This document shows positions 1 to 8,848 of a DNA stretch of 42,585 nucleotides, in pieces; position 1 is the stretch's first letter, and each line of letters begins with the position of its first letter. Source of the stretch: an uncultured Pseudomonadota bacterium (GTDB lineage Bacteria; Myxococcota_A; UBA796; SXON01). Both the position numbers and the translations under genes were made by a program. Under the pieces are notes generated by a model. The model did not search any database. It had not been told where the DNA came from and saw only the letters and a list, made by a program, of their open reading frames with translations. The DNA lies in assembly GCA_903844155.1 (NCBI GenBank), contig CAIMSU010000349.1, forward strand, positions 1-42,585, written 5' to 3'.

Positions 1-48
1 CCGATGTGCCAGAAATGCTCTCCGCAATTGTGGTAGGTTGCCCTATCC

Positions 49-228
49 CGCGTCTTCGCCCCTTCAACCCGCGGCCGTCGACCCCGCGTCTTCGCCCCTT
101 CAACCCGCGGCCCGGAACCCCGCGTCCCCGCCCCTTCAACGCGCGGCCCGGAACCCCGCGTCCCAGCCCCTTCAACCCGCGCCCCGGAACCGCGCGTCCC
201 CGCCCCTTCACCCCGCCGTCCTCTCCCC
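49..228. repeat. Five-copy 36-bp tandem repeat
   Basis: The hexamer CGCGTC recurs at 49, 85, 121, 157 and 193, exactly 36 bp apart, each followed by a conserved core (CGCCCCTTCAACCCGCG or close variants). The first four copies lie beyond the stop codon of the RND gene; the fifth runs into its last codons (the gene ends at 208). Each unit carries CCGCG and CGCGG at its ends and could fold as a hairpin. Because 36 is a multiple of 3, the array also reads as a 12-residue Pro/Arg-rich repeat on the plus strand, but nothing else supports coding there. Copies adjoin with no unique spacers, so this is not a CRISPR array. Confidence 0.9.
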
Positions 229-3200
229 CTCGATCAGCGAATACACGACCGGCGAGAGCACCAGCGACATCACGAGCGCCATCGCGCAACCGCCGATGAC
301 GCCGATGGCGAGCGGCTGAAGTAGCTCCGAGCCCGAGCCGATCGCGAACGCCAGGGGCGCCATGCCGAGGATGGTCGCCAGCGACGTCATCAGCACGGGG
401 CGGAACCGGCGACGGCCGGAGCGCAGGAGCGCCTCGCGCATGTTGTCGCCGTTCTTCCGGTGATCCTCGACGGCGTCGAGCATCAGGATGCCGTTCTTGG
501 CGACAATGCCGACGACCATGATCATGCCCATGAACGAGACGATGTTGAGCGTCGTCCCCGTCACGAACATCGCCACGATGACGCCCGAGAGTGAGAGCAC
601 CGAGCCGGCGACGATGGCGATCGGGTGGGAGAACGACTGGAACTCGACGAGCAGGACCAGGAACACGAGCACGACCGCGAGGATCAGCGCCATCAGCAGC
701 TCGCGAAAGCTCTTCTGCTCCTCCTGGTAGATGCCGCCGTACTCGACCGTCATACCCGCCGGGAACGTCATCTTTGCGGCCATCGCCTTCTTGATGTTGT
801 CGATGCCGGTGCCAAGATCGACGCCTTCGAGGCGCGCGGTCACGGCGACGGTCTGCCGCAAGCCGTCGCGGTGGATCTCGGTGACGCCGGAGTCGTAGGA
901 GAGGTCGGCGACCTGATCGAGGCGGAAGAACGAGCCCGACTCAGGCGACTTGATCGGCAGGGCGCGCAGGTTGTCGAGCGAGTCGCGGATGGTCTGCGGG
1001 AAGCGGACGCGGACGGTGATGAGCCGGCCGTGCTGGAGCACTTGTGTCGCTTCTTCGCCGTCCATCGCGGCCTGCACGGTCGCGGCGACGTCCTCGACCG
1101 TCACGCCCATCCGGGCAGCGCGGACCGGGTCCACCTGGAACGTCAACGCGGGCCCGCTGACGACGACGCCGGAGAACGTGTCGACCACGCCGGGGACGGT
1201 GTCGATCAGGTCCTGGACGGCGTGCGCCTTCGCTTCGAGCGCGGTGGTGTCGTCGCTGAAGATCTTGATCTCGACCGGGCTCGGGGACTCGATCAGGTCG
1301 CCGACGAGGTCGCCGAGGATGCCGGCGAACTCGACCTGAAGCGCGGGCTGGCTGGACTCGATCTGCTTGCGGATGTCCTCGGTCACGTCGTCGATGGAGC
1401 GGTCGCGCTCGGTCTTCAACTTCACGAGGAAGTCGCCGGTGTTCGGCTCCGTAAGCGCGAGGCCGAGCTGCAGGCCGGTGCGACGGGAGTAGCTCTCGAC
1501 CTCGGGCACGGACTTGAGGATGCCCTCCACCTGCATCAGCAGGCGGTCGGTCTCCTTGAGCGACGTGCCGGGCGGTGCCGTGTAGTCGAGCACGAAGGCG
1601 CCTTCGTCGAACGCCGGCAGAAAGTCAGAGCCAAGCTGGGTGACGAGCAGGAGCGCAGCCCCGCCGACGACCGTGGAGAGCACCAGCACCGTCAGCCGCC
1701 AGTTGAGCGCGACGCCAAGAACCCACGAGTAGACCTTGATGATCGCGCCCAGGATGGCGCCGCCCTCGGCCTCCTCCTCCTCTTCCATGTGCGGCGTGCC
1801 GCCGTGGGCCGCGTGCGCTGCAGCAGACTCGCCCGGAGCGGCGTGCCCGGAGATGGGATTGGGACGAAGTGCCGTGTCTTCCTCGGTGTCGAGGCGGGGA
1901 GGCGGCGGGAGGTCGGCGGCATCGGCGTCGGCGGCAGCGCGGGCGGCCTCAGCCGCGGCGACGGCAGCGGCGGCCTTCGCGGCGTTCTTCTTCGCTTCTG
2001 CGGGCGGGATCGGCTTCTTCGCGGGGACCTTGATGAACCGCTCGGCGAGGACGGGCGTAAAGGTGAGCGCCAGCACCAGCGAGGCGAGCAGGGCCACGGC
2101 CATGGTGATCGCGAGCGAGCGGAAGAACACGCCGGTGACGCCGGTGAGCAGCGCCAGCGGCAGGAATACGACGACCGGCGTGAGCGTCGACCCGATGATC
2201 GGGATCGAGATCTCGCTGATCGCGGTCTCCACGGCCTTTCGGCGGCCGGGCGCGCGCTGGGCGGGCCCGACGTGGCCTTCAGCGACCGCGATCGCCTCAG
2301 CTTTCACGAGATGGAAGAAGATGTTCTCGACGACGACGATGGCGGTGTCGATGACGAGGCCGATGGAGGCCGCGACGCCGCCGAGCGTCATCAGGTCAAA
2401 CGACAGGTCGCAACGCCACATCGCGAAGAAGGTGGCGAACAACGTCACCGGGATGACCAGGATGGCGACGATGGTCGTCCCCCAGTTCCGCAGGAACGCG
2501 TAGAGGATGATGACGGAGAGCAGGAGGCCCAGCAGGATGGAGTCGCGCACGCTCAACATCGAGTCGTGCACGAGCAGCGACTGGTCGTAGAACGGGGCGA
2601 TCTGCACGTCCTTCGGGAGCGTCGGCGCCATCGCCTTCAATTCGGCCTTGACCGCGTCCACCACGCCGATCGTGTTTGCGTTGGGCTGCCGCTTGATGTT
2701 CAACAGCACCGCGTTCCGGCCATCTGCGGTCACGATCGTGTAGGCAGGCTCGGCCCCGGTGTCGACCGTGGCGACGTCGCCAACGGTCACGGGCACGCCG
2801 TTCACGGTCGCGACGACGACGCGGTTCAGGTCGTCGGCGTCCGTGGTCTGACCGGAGACGATGGCGAGCTCCAGGCTGTGGTTCTCCTCCATCAACCCCG
2901 GGGATTCGAGCACGTTCGTCGCCCCGAGGGCCGCCACGACCTGGCCGACGTCGACGCCGCGGGCAACGAGCTTGACCGGGTCCACGATGATGTGGACCTC
3001 GCGCTTGTCGCCGCCCTGGATGCTCACCGCCGCAACGCCGTCCATGCGCGAAAGCCTTGGCCGAATCGTGTATTCGGCCAGATCGCGCAGGTCCATGAGG
3101 CTGCGCTTCTCGGACGTCAGGCTGTAGCCGGCGACGGGAAACACCGCGAAGGTCAGGCGATCGACGTCGGTGATCTGCGCCGTGGCCGGCAGGCTCGACG

Positions 3201-3546
3201 CCATCTGCGAGATGCGCCCCTGCACGAACTGGAGCGCAGTGACGATGTCCACGTTCCAGTCAAAGAACATGTTGATCTCGGTGCCGCCGCGCGCCGTGAT
3301 CGACGTGATCCGGTTGACCCCGGGGATGCCACCCATCGCCTCTTCAATCGGTCGGGTGACGCTGGCCAACTCCTGCTTCCCGGGGACGACGCCGTTGTCC
3401 GCAGTGATGATGATGCGCGGGAAGTTCGTCTGTGGGAAGATCGAGACGGGGAGCTGCCACGCCGCGTACAGGCCGGCGACGCACAGCAGGAAGGTCATCA
3501 CGAGGATGGCCTTGGACTGGGTCGAGACCATGCGCGCGAAGCTCAT
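208..3546 (-). CDS. RND-family efflux pump permease
   Basis: Inner-membrane pump of a tripartite efflux system, 1112 aa. It starts MSFARM at 3546, overlapping the adaptor stop by 4 bp (ATGA); the frame is open further upstream but that part is adaptor shadow. TM1 is near residues 13-31, followed by the first porter domain, TM2-6 at about 337-500, then TM7, the second porter domain and the last TM block. TM4 carries GLVIDTAIVVVENI with a single Asp400 (AcrB-type pumps have Asp-Asp), while TM10 keeps the HAE-type Lys (GIVAKNGILML). The cytoplasmic loop between TM6 and TM7 (about 508-600) holds an Ala/Lys-rich, Pro-rich and Glu-rich low-complexity insertion with several His. Family membership is certain; the substrate cannot be told from sequence. 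Confidence 0.95.
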   Translation of the reverse strand: MSFARMVSTQSKAILVMTFLLCVAGLYAAWQLPVSIFPQTNFPRIIITADNGVVPGKQELASVTRPIEEAMGGIPGVNRITSITARGGTEINMFFDWNVDIVTALQFVQGRISQMASSLPATAQITDVDRLTFAVFPVAGYSLTSEKRSLMDLRDLAEYTIRPRLSRMDGVAAVSIQGGDKREVHIIVDPVKLVARGVDVGQVVAALGATNVLESPGLMEENHSLELAIVSGQTTDADDLNRVVVATVNGVPVTVGDVATVDTGAEPAYTIVTADGRNAVLLNIKRQPNANTIGVVDAVKAELKAMAPTLPKDVQIAPFYDQSLLVHDSMLSVRDSILLGLLLSVIILYAFLRNWGTTIVAILVIPVTLFATFFAMWRCDLSFDLMTLGGVAASIGLVIDTAIVVVENIFFHLVKAEAIAVAEGHVGPAQRAPGRRKAVETAISEISIPIIGSTLTPVVVFLPLALLTGVTGVFFRSLAITMAVALLASLVLALTFTPVLAERFIKVPAKKPIPPAEAKKNAAKAAAAVAAAEAARAAADADAADLPPPPRLDTEEDTALRPNPISGHAAPGESAAAHAAHGGTPHMEEEEEAEGGAILGAIIKVYSWVLGVALNWRLTVLVLSTVVGGAALLLVTQLGSDFLPAFDEGAFVLDYTAPPGTSLKETDRLLMQVEGILKSVPEVESYSRRTGLQLGLALTEPNTGDFLVKLKTERDRSIDDVTEDIRKQIESSQPALQVEFAGILGDLVGDLIESPSPVEIKIFSDDTTALEAKAHAVQDLIDTVPGVVDTFSGVVVSGPALTFQVDPVRAARMGVTVEDVAATVQAAMDGEEATQVLQHGRLITVRVRFPQTIRDSLDNLRALPIKSPESGSFFRLDQVADLSYDSGVTEIHRDGLRQTVAVTARLEGVDLGTGIDNIKKAMAAKMTFPAGMTVEYGGIYQEEQKSFRELLMALILAVVLVFLVLLVEFQSFSHPIAIVAGSVLSLSGVIVAMFVTGTTLNIVSFMGMIMVVGIVAKNGILMLDAVEDHRKNGDNMREALLRSGRRRFRPVLMTSLATILGMAPLAFAIGSGSELLQPLAIGVIGGCAMALVMSLVLSPVVYSLIEGERTAG

Positions 3547-4766
3547 TCCGGCTTCCCGGCGGGCGCTGCGGGCTTGTCGCCAGCGTCGGCGGGCTTGTCG
3601 GCAGGCTTGTCGCCGCCATCGGGCTTGTCGGGCTCGTCTGCCTCGATCGTCACCTTGGACTCGTCGGGAAGCCCGTAGTTCCCCTCGGTGACAATGAGGT
3701 CGCCCGCCTTGACCCCATCGACGATCTGCGTCTTGCCGCCTGCGCGGAGGCCGATGGTGACCTTGGTCTCGTGCGCGACCAGGGACTTGTCCTGCTCGGT
3801 CGTGACGATCATGACCTTGCCGTCGGTCCCGGTGGACGCGTCGAGCTGGACGGCCTGCGACGGGACGACCACGGCGTCGGGCACGGTGGCGGTCGGGGCG
3901 GTCACGGTTGCGGCGTCGCCCGCGCGCAATTTCGTGGCGCCGTCGGCGTTGTCGACGGTGACCCATACCTCCATCGTGCGGCTGCCGGGGTCGCTGGTCT
4001 TGCTGACCATGGTGACGGTCCCGGTGACGACGTCGTCGAACGCTTCGTCCTTGACCGTCGCTGGGCTGCCCTCGGTCAGCTTGGCGCCGACGGTGTCGGG
4101 AAAGCTCGCTTTTACGATGTAGCCAGTGAGATCCTCAAGCTTGAACAGCGCCGCGCCAGCGTCGACGAACTCGCCGCCGAACTGCATCTGCTGCGTGATG
4201 ACACCTGCGAACGGCGCCCTCACCTGGGCGCGCCCGCTGGCGTCCACGCTCGCGCTCCCGGTCATGGCGCCAAGCGTGCGCTGCGCGGCGACGAGATCGT
4301 CACGGGCGTTGGACAGTTGGAGCTCGGTGTCCTCCAGATCCTTCTTCGAGATGCCCCCCTGGTCGTACAGGGCCTTTCGTCGCCCTTCCAGGGCCTCGGC
4401 GCTCGCCACAGCGGCCTGCGCCTGCCGTTCGTCCTTCGCCACGGCGAAGAAGTCCACGGCGTCGAGCACCGCGAGCACCTGCCCTGCGCCGACCTTGGTG
4501 TTCTGCAGATGCTTGACGTCCCCGAGCTTGCCGGCCACGACGGCGCTCAGCGACGCCTCCTGCTTGGCGAACACGCCGCCCTGCGCCGTCGCCAGCGCGG
4601 TGATCGGCTCAACGGTGGCTGGCTGCGCCTTCACCGCGACGACGATCTCGGCGTCGGCCGCGGCGGGCGCGCCGGAGCACCCGAGGACCGCGAGGCCGAG
4701 CAGACCGCTGGTGAGGAGGAGGAGCGCGCCGGCTGGGCGACCAAGGAGGGACTCGGGAGCTGTCAT
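3543..4766 (-). CDS. RND efflux adaptor lipoprotein (membrane fusion protein)
   Basis: Periplasmic adaptor joining the RND pump to the TolC-like channel, 407 aa from MTAPES at 4766. The N-terminus is a lipoprotein signal ending LAVLGC (Cys30). Next come a split lipoyl/biotinyl-like domain (ASLSAVVAGKLGDV ... RAQVRAPFAGVI), a short alpha-hairpin between its halves (about 105-175), a beta-barrel region and a membrane-proximal region. The C-terminus is a low-complexity Asp-Lys-Pro/Ala tail encoded by repeated GGCTTGTC units. It overlaps the downstream pump gene by 4 bp. An alternative ATG at 4808 would give ATGA overlap with the TolC-like gene, but it would put about 14 extra residues before the signal peptide, so the inner start is preferred. 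Confidence 0.92.
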   Translation of the reverse strand: MTAPESLLGRPAGALLLLTSGLLGLAVLGCSGAPAAADAEIVVAVKAQPATVEPITALATAQGGVFAKQEASLSAVVAGKLGDVKHLQNTKVGAGQVLAVLDAVDFFAVAKDERQAQAAVASAEALEGRRKALYDQGGISKKDLEDTELQLSNARDDLVAAQRTLGAMTGSASVDASGRAQVRAPFAGVITQQMQFGGEFVDAGAALFKLEDLTGYIVKASFPDTVGAKLTEGSPATVKDEAFDDVVTGTVTMVSKTSDPGSRTMEVWVTVDNADGATKLRAGDAATVTAPTATVPDAVVVPSQAVQLDASTGTDGKVMIVTTEQDKSLVAHETKVTIGLRAGGKTQIVDGVKAGDLIVTEGNYGLPDESKVTIEADEPDKPDGGDKPADKPADAGDKPAAPAGKPE

Positions 4767-4804
4767 GGTTCTGCCCTCGGGGTGCTGAGCGCTTCGGGTG
4801 CCGG

Positions 4805-6058
4805 TCATTTGCCGGCCTGGAGGTGCACGCGCCAAAGCGCGATCTGGTAGTCGGCAGCGGCCTGATTCGCGGCAACGCGCGTGTCCGCGAGGGTCTGCTG
4901 CGCGTCGGACCACTCGACCAGATCGGCCTCGCCGGCGTTGTAGCGGGCGAGCGCGATGTCGGCGCTGCGTTGCGCATCGCCGAGGCTGTCGGAGAGCGTG
5001 CGTGCCCGGTCGCGTGCGGTGTCAGCCGCGGCGCGCGCGGTGGCGATGTCGGCGGCATTCTGCCGGAGCGTTTGCTGGCGGGACAGCTCCGCTTTGTCGA
5101 CGGCGAGCTTGGCGGCGGTGACGGCGCGGGCGCCGATCCCCCAGTCGAAGATCGGCACGGTGACGGTCGCCCCGACGATCGCGCCGAGGTGCTGCGAGAG
5201 GCCCGCGCCAAGCGTGTCGCTGTCGAGGCCGTAGCCGGCGTAATAGTCGACCGTGGGCAGGGACTGTGCCCGCGTGACCGCAACCTGGGCCTTCGCTGCG
5301 TCGACCGCGCCATCGGCCTGCTCGCTGATGGGCGCGGGGCCCGAGGTGGCGTCGTCGCCAGGGCTCGCGTCGGCAACGAGCGGATCGACGTGCCAGGCGT
5401 GGTCGGTGCCGGCGAACACGCCCAGGTTGGCGTCTGCAGCCGCAGAAGCGGCGCGGGCCTGGAGGACAGCGTCACCCGCGGCGACAGCGAGCAATTTCGT
5501 CCTCAGCACGTCGGCCTCGGGGACCTCGCCGGCGTTGAAACGGAGGGCGGTCACGTCGGCGAGCTTCTGCGCGACCGTCTGGGTGGCCTCCGCGGCGCCA
5601 AGCTGGGCGTCTGCCAGCGAGACCCCGTAGTACGCCTCGACGGTCGCCTGGATGAGGTTCCGCCTCGCGATCTCCGTGCCCGCGTGCGCCGCCGCGAGCA
5701 GGGCCCGGTCGGCCTTGATCTGCGCGCCGGTCCCACCAAGCAGGCTGCCGGAGATGCCCCCGGTCGCGCGATACCAGAGCACGCTGTTCTCCGACAAGAA
5801 ACTCTGGCCGCCGGCCGGGCTGGGCGAGTTGTACACCACGCTCGCGTTCGCACCGAGCGCCGGCAAAAGCCGCATCGCAGCGCTCTTTGCCTCGCCAGCG
5901 GCGACCTGCTCGTCGTCCTTCGCGATCGCATAGTCGTTGGCCGCCGCGAGCGCGTTGCGGATGGCGTCCGAGAGGCTGAGCTCGGTGCTGCCGGCGTCAT
6001 CGCGCGGCGCGGCGAGCGCAGGTTTGGCCAGCAATTGCCAACATAGGACGAGCATCAT
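4805..6058 (-). CDS. TolC-like outer-membrane efflux channel
   Basis: Outer-membrane factor of the tripartite pump, 417 aa, on the short side for TolC-type proteins. The start MMLVLCWQLLAKPALA is a short signal peptide, preceded by GAGGA four bases before the ATG. The mature protein has two related alpha-helical/beta OEP repeats, each opening with the typical LSLSDAIRNALAAANDY or ALARYNAGEADLVEWSDAQ type motifs and rich in Ala, Gln and coiled-coil heptads (roughly 25-215 and 225-415). It lies 63 bp downstream of the outer-membrane protein gene and 38 bp before the adaptor start, so it is read as part of the same transcript. No lipobox is visible, unlike NodT-type channels. Confidence 0.93.
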   Translation of the reverse strand: MMLVLCWQLLAKPALAAPRDDAGSTELSLSDAIRNALAAANDYAIAKDDEQVAAGEAKSAAMRLLPALGANASVVYNSPSPAGGQSFLSENSVLWYRATGGISGSLLGGTGAQIKADRALLAAAHAGTEIARRNLIQATVEAYYGVSLADAQLGAAEATQTVAQKLADVTALRFNAGEVPEADVLRTKLLAVAAGDAVLQARAASAAADANLGVFAGTDHAWHVDPLVADASPGDDATSGPAPISEQADGAVDAAKAQVAVTRAQSLPTVDYYAGYGLDSDTLGAGLSQHLGAIVGATVTVPIFDWGIGARAVTAAKLAVDKAELSRQQTLRQNAADIATARAAADTARDRARTLSDSLGDAQRSADIALARYNAGEADLVEWSDAQQTLADTRVAANQAAADYQIALWRVHLQAGK

Positions 6059-6121
6059 CCAGTCCTCGGGGTGTCTGTTTGGCGCAGAGCCCCGCCTTCG
6101 GCGCCCTGCTTGCGGGAAGGC

Positions 6122-7222
6122 CTACTCGTGGAGCAGGAAGATGCCGGTCTCGTACGTCGGGGTCTCGCCGGAGCCCGCAGCGTCGCCGGGCGCGCCGGGG
6201 ATGCCGAACTGGATGCCCGGGGAGAGGGTCCAGTGCTCGTCGACGTGCCACATCACCGCGACCTCCCCCATCTCGTAGGGGTAGTGCTGCTCGGGTGCGG
6301 TCAGCGTCGCCGACGGCTGCTGCGTCTTGAACTCGTTCGTCAGGTGGATGAAGTCCGCGATGACGTTGAGCTTGTCCGCGATGATCGGCATATTGTAGCC
6401 GATCCGCGCCTCGAGCGTGATGGGCGACCAGTAATCACACCCGTCGTAGTTCGGGGCCGCCATGCCGTTCTGGTCGGGGGCGGCGCTGGGCTGGTAGGCG
6501 ACGTCCGCATCGGTGACGCAGATGACGCCGGTCGTGTTGTCGTTGGTGAAGATCTGGGCCTGCACCATGCCGTTCAGGTAGATTGAGCCGGGTCCAAGAT
6601 ACTTTGCGACGGTGAGGGTGCCGGAGACGTGGTCACCGGTGGTCGCGCCTGGGGCGTAGTACTGGGCGATCTGGCTGTTCGGGAGCAGCGACCCGGCCCA
6701 GTGTGAGCGCAGGTAGTACTCACCGAGCGTGCCGATGCTCGGAACCGCGCTCTTGCGGCCGCCGTCCTTGACCCACCGCTGCATCCAGCCGAAGTTGAAG
6801 CCGGCGGAGTTGTCGACGTCGTCGTGCTCGAAGTACTGCGCGAGATCGAACTCGGTGTTGTGGAGCAGGCCCTTGCCCGTGTACGAGAGCTCGAGGGTGT
6901 CGGAGGGCGTGTGGCCCTCGGCCGGCACGTAGCCGTACGTGGCCCAGAGGCGCTGCTCAAACTTGCCCGGCGCGCCCGGCTGGGCGTCCTCGAGGTCGTC
7001 GTAGGCGTCGATGGACTGGTCGGTGATGACCTGGTCTTCCTTGTCGCCGGCATCGCCGTCCTTGTCCTTCTCGCCCTTCTCGCCCTTTTCGCCCTTCTCG
7101 CCCTTCTCATCGCCATCCTTGTCCTTGGCATAGGCCGGGGTGGATGCGAGCAGCACGGTGACGGAGACGGCGACTGACATGGCAGAAAAAACAGGGAGCG
7201 CGGAGAGCAGGCGGAGCGACAT
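6122..7222 (-). CDS. Putative outer-membrane beta-barrel protein with charged N-terminal repeats
   Basis: First gene of the efflux transcript, 366 aa from the ATG at 7222; this start has GGAGG five bases upstream, while the GTG two codons earlier abuts the GGAGG and is less likely. A signal peptide ends near TPAYA. It is followed by a charged tract of GEKGEKGEKGEK triplets and KDKDGD units (encoded by 9-bp DNA repeats at about 7071-7107), then about 290 residues of alternating beta pattern rich in Tyr, Trp and Gly (ATYGYVPAEG, LELSYTGKGLL, FGWMQRW, EVAVMWHVDEHWTLSPGIQFGIPG), as in outer-membrane barrels. A family could not be named. Position right behind a sigma-54-type promoter and ahead of the channel gene suggests a role in the same envelope response. 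Confidence 0.75.
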   Translation of the reverse strand: MSLRLLSALPVFSAMSVAVSVTVLLASTPAYAKDKDGDEKGEKGEKGEKGEKDKDGDAGDKEDQVITDQSIDAYDDLEDAQPGAPGKFEQRLWATYGYVPAEGHTPSDTLELSYTGKGLLHNTEFDLAQYFEHDDVDNSAGFNFGWMQRWVKDGGRKSAVPSIGTLGEYYLRSHWAGSLLPNSQIAQYYAPGATTGDHVSGTLTVAKYLGPGSIYLNGMVQAQIFTNDNTTGVICVTDADVAYQPSAAPDQNGMAAPNYDGCDYWSPITLEARIGYNMPIIADKLNVIADFIHLTNEFKTQQPSATLTAPEQHYPYEMGEVAVMWHVDEHWTLSPGIQFGIPGAPGDAAGSGETPTYETGIFLLHE

Positions 7223-7244
7223 GGACACCTCCGCGCTCGCCCTC

Positions 7245-7260
7245 GCAAGGCCCGTGCCAA
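7245..7260 (-). promoter_or_regulatory. Sigma-54 (-24/-12) promoter of the efflux operon
   Basis: On the minus strand the site reads TTGGCACGGGCCTTGC, a full match to the TGGCAC-N5-TTGC consensus. The -12 GC lies about 12 bases before a start point near 7233, giving an 11-nt leader that still contains the GGAGG of the gene starting at 7222. The adjacent NtrC-family activator is the obvious candidate to fire it. Confidence 0.8.
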
Positions 7261-7365
7261 CCGGCCGACTGCGTCCGGAAACCCCGAGGACCCGGTGACG
7301 GCCCCAGGAATGGCCGTTGCGGCGTGCCCAGACCTCGCGCCGGGCCGGCTGCGACAGCGAACGCT

Positions 7366-7378
7366 GGCTGATCCCCGC
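7366..7378 (+). promoter_or_regulatory. Candidate activator site, copy A
   Basis: GGCTGATCCCCGC, about 110 bp upstream of the efflux sigma-54 promoter. It matches 12 of 13 bases with a site upstream of the second sigma-54 promoter (10782-10794). The distance suits an enhancer-binding activator, but the match could be chance. The rest of the 240-bp gap 7223-7462 holds no gene that I can see. Confidence 0.35.
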
Positions 7379-7462
7379 CGCATCGGTGGAAATCTTCCGG
7401 TACGGATGGCGGACCCCGGCTTGTCCACTCAGACGCGCGCCCCCGCCCGCGCATTCAGCGCA

Positions 7463-8848
7463 CTAGCCAACCGGCAGGCGAATTCCCACGACCGTCCGAC
7501 CCGGCCCCGTTTGCAGGACCGTCGCCACGCCACCGTGCGCCGCCGCCACCGCCGCGACGATCGCGAGGCCGATCCCCGATCCGCCGACGCGACCCGAGAC
7601 GAACGGCTCAAACGCCCTCGGCGCCAGTTCTGGAGGAAACCCTGGTCCGCGGTCCTCAACCTCGATGTGCAGCTCCCCGGCACCGATCCTCGCCCGTACC
7701 GTCACCGGCTCCCCGCCCGCCTCGCGCGCGTTCCGAACCAGGTTCGACACCGCCCGGCCGATGAGCAGCGGGTCCACACTCACGACCGCCTCCGGCGCCT
7801 CCACGGTCGCCCCCTCCGCGGCCCGTTCCAGCACCGAGCGCAGCGCCACCGGCTCCCGATACGCAGTTCGATCCTGGGCAAACAGCAAGAACCCGTCGAC
7901 CGTCGCGTCCAGCGCGTCCAGCTCCCCCTCCAGAACGCCGATGCGCTCGTGCAGCCGTTCCGGATCGCCGCCGATGTTTCGGCGAAGCAGGCCCAGATGC
8001 AGCCGCAGGGCGTTGCTCGGGTTTCGGACCTCATGCGCCACGGCACCCGCCAACGCGCGCAGGCGCCGCTCGCGCAATCGCACCGAAGCCGCCATCGCCT
8101 CGAACGCCTCCTGCAGCGAGTCGAGCTCCGCGGACCCGCCCGGTTGTGGAGGAGCAGGCTCCACTCCCGCCGCGAGTTTGGCCGTCGCGTCCAGGAGCCG
8201 CTCGATGGGCCGGGTGAGGCGCGCGCCGAAGATCGCGCCAAGGAGCGCCACCGCCGCGGCCCACGCACCCGCCGCGCCCATGAACAAGGACTGCAGGTCG
8301 TCCAGGCGCTCCAGATAGGGCGACGAAGCCCGCACGCCGAGGACGAGGTGGACGTCGCTGGTCGGGGCGTAGGCATCGAGGAACCCGGGCTCATCGTCCT
8401 GAATGGGCGTGTGGGTCGAATCCACGCCAGCGGCAGCCGTGATCGCGGTTTGATCGAGCGTGGTCAGGTCCAGCGCTGCACCGCACGTCCCGGCGCAGAA
8501 GGTCAGGACCCGGTCGGTGCGGACGAGGTAGAGCGCGTCGAGATCGGCCTCCTCGCGGACGGTCTCGAGGCGTTTTCGAAGCTCCGGGGCCACGTCGACC
8601 GGCTGCCCGAGCGCGGTCACGTCCTCCGGGGCGAGGCTGAGAACGGCGAGCTCGGCGGTGCCTTCCAGGCGATCGTCCATGGATTGTTCGAGGAGCTGCT
8701 CGGCGAGGTAGTAGAGCGGACCGGCGACGGCGACGGCGGACCCGATGGCAACGAGCATGAGCGCGCCGGCGTAGCGCACGACGAGGCGCCGGTGCCAGGG
8801 CCACCGCCGCCGCACCACCGGGACGGGCTCAGGCTCGGTCCAGGCCAT
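7463..8848 (-). CDS. Membrane-bound sensor histidine kinase
   Basis: Sensor of the two-component pair, 461 aa. TM1 is at about 26-48, a periplasmic sensor region at about 50-185 and TM2 at about 187-209, followed by a HAMP-like linker. The dimerisation box has AHEVRNP with phospho-acceptor His272. The ATPase domain has the N box NLVRNAREA (about 369-377), DRGPGF (Asp399) and GSGIGLAI. The periplasmic part contains Cys118 and Cys122 (FCAGTC), which could bind metal or form a disulphide. The start ATG at 8848 overlaps the end of the response-regulator gene by 20 bp, so the two are co-translated. Kinases of this build usually pair with NtrC-type regulators, as here. The signal is unknown. Confidence 0.93.
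   Translation of the reverse strand: MAWTEPEPVPVVRRRWPWHRRLVVRYAGALMLVAIGSAVAVAGPLYYLAEQLLEQSMDDRLEGTAELAVLSLAPEDVTALGQPVDVAPELRKRLETVREEADLDALYLVRTDRVLTFCAGTCGAALDLTTLDQTAITAAAGVDSTHTPIQDDEPGFLDAYAPTSDVHLVLGVRASSPYLERLDDLQSLFMGAAGAWAAAVALLGAIFGARLTRPIERLLDATAKLAAGVEPAPPQPGGSAELDSLQEAFEAMAASVRLRERRLRALAGAVAHEVRNPSNALRLHLGLLRRNIGGDPERLHERIGVLEGELDALDATVDGFLLFAQDRTAYREPVALRSVLERAAEGATVEAPEAVVSVDPLLIGRAVSNLVRNAREAGGEPVTVRARIGAGELHIEVEDRGPGFPPELAPRAFEPFVSGRVGGSGIGLAIVAAVAAAHGGVATVLQTGPGRTVVGIRLPVG

Noticed and set aside
49-228. CRISPR array
   Set aside because: The 36-bp units adjoin without unique spacers, and no cas genes are near.
6-299. Pro/Arg-rich 12-residue repeat protein on the plus strand
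   Set aside because: The frame merely reads the 36-bp DNA repeat and the end of the RND gene; no ribosome site or export signal supports coding.
625-3678. 1017-codon plus-strand open frame opposite the RND gene
   Set aside because: Composition is Arg/Asp/His-rich shadow of the pump gene with no recognisable domain; the minus-strand product is an unmistakable RND pump.
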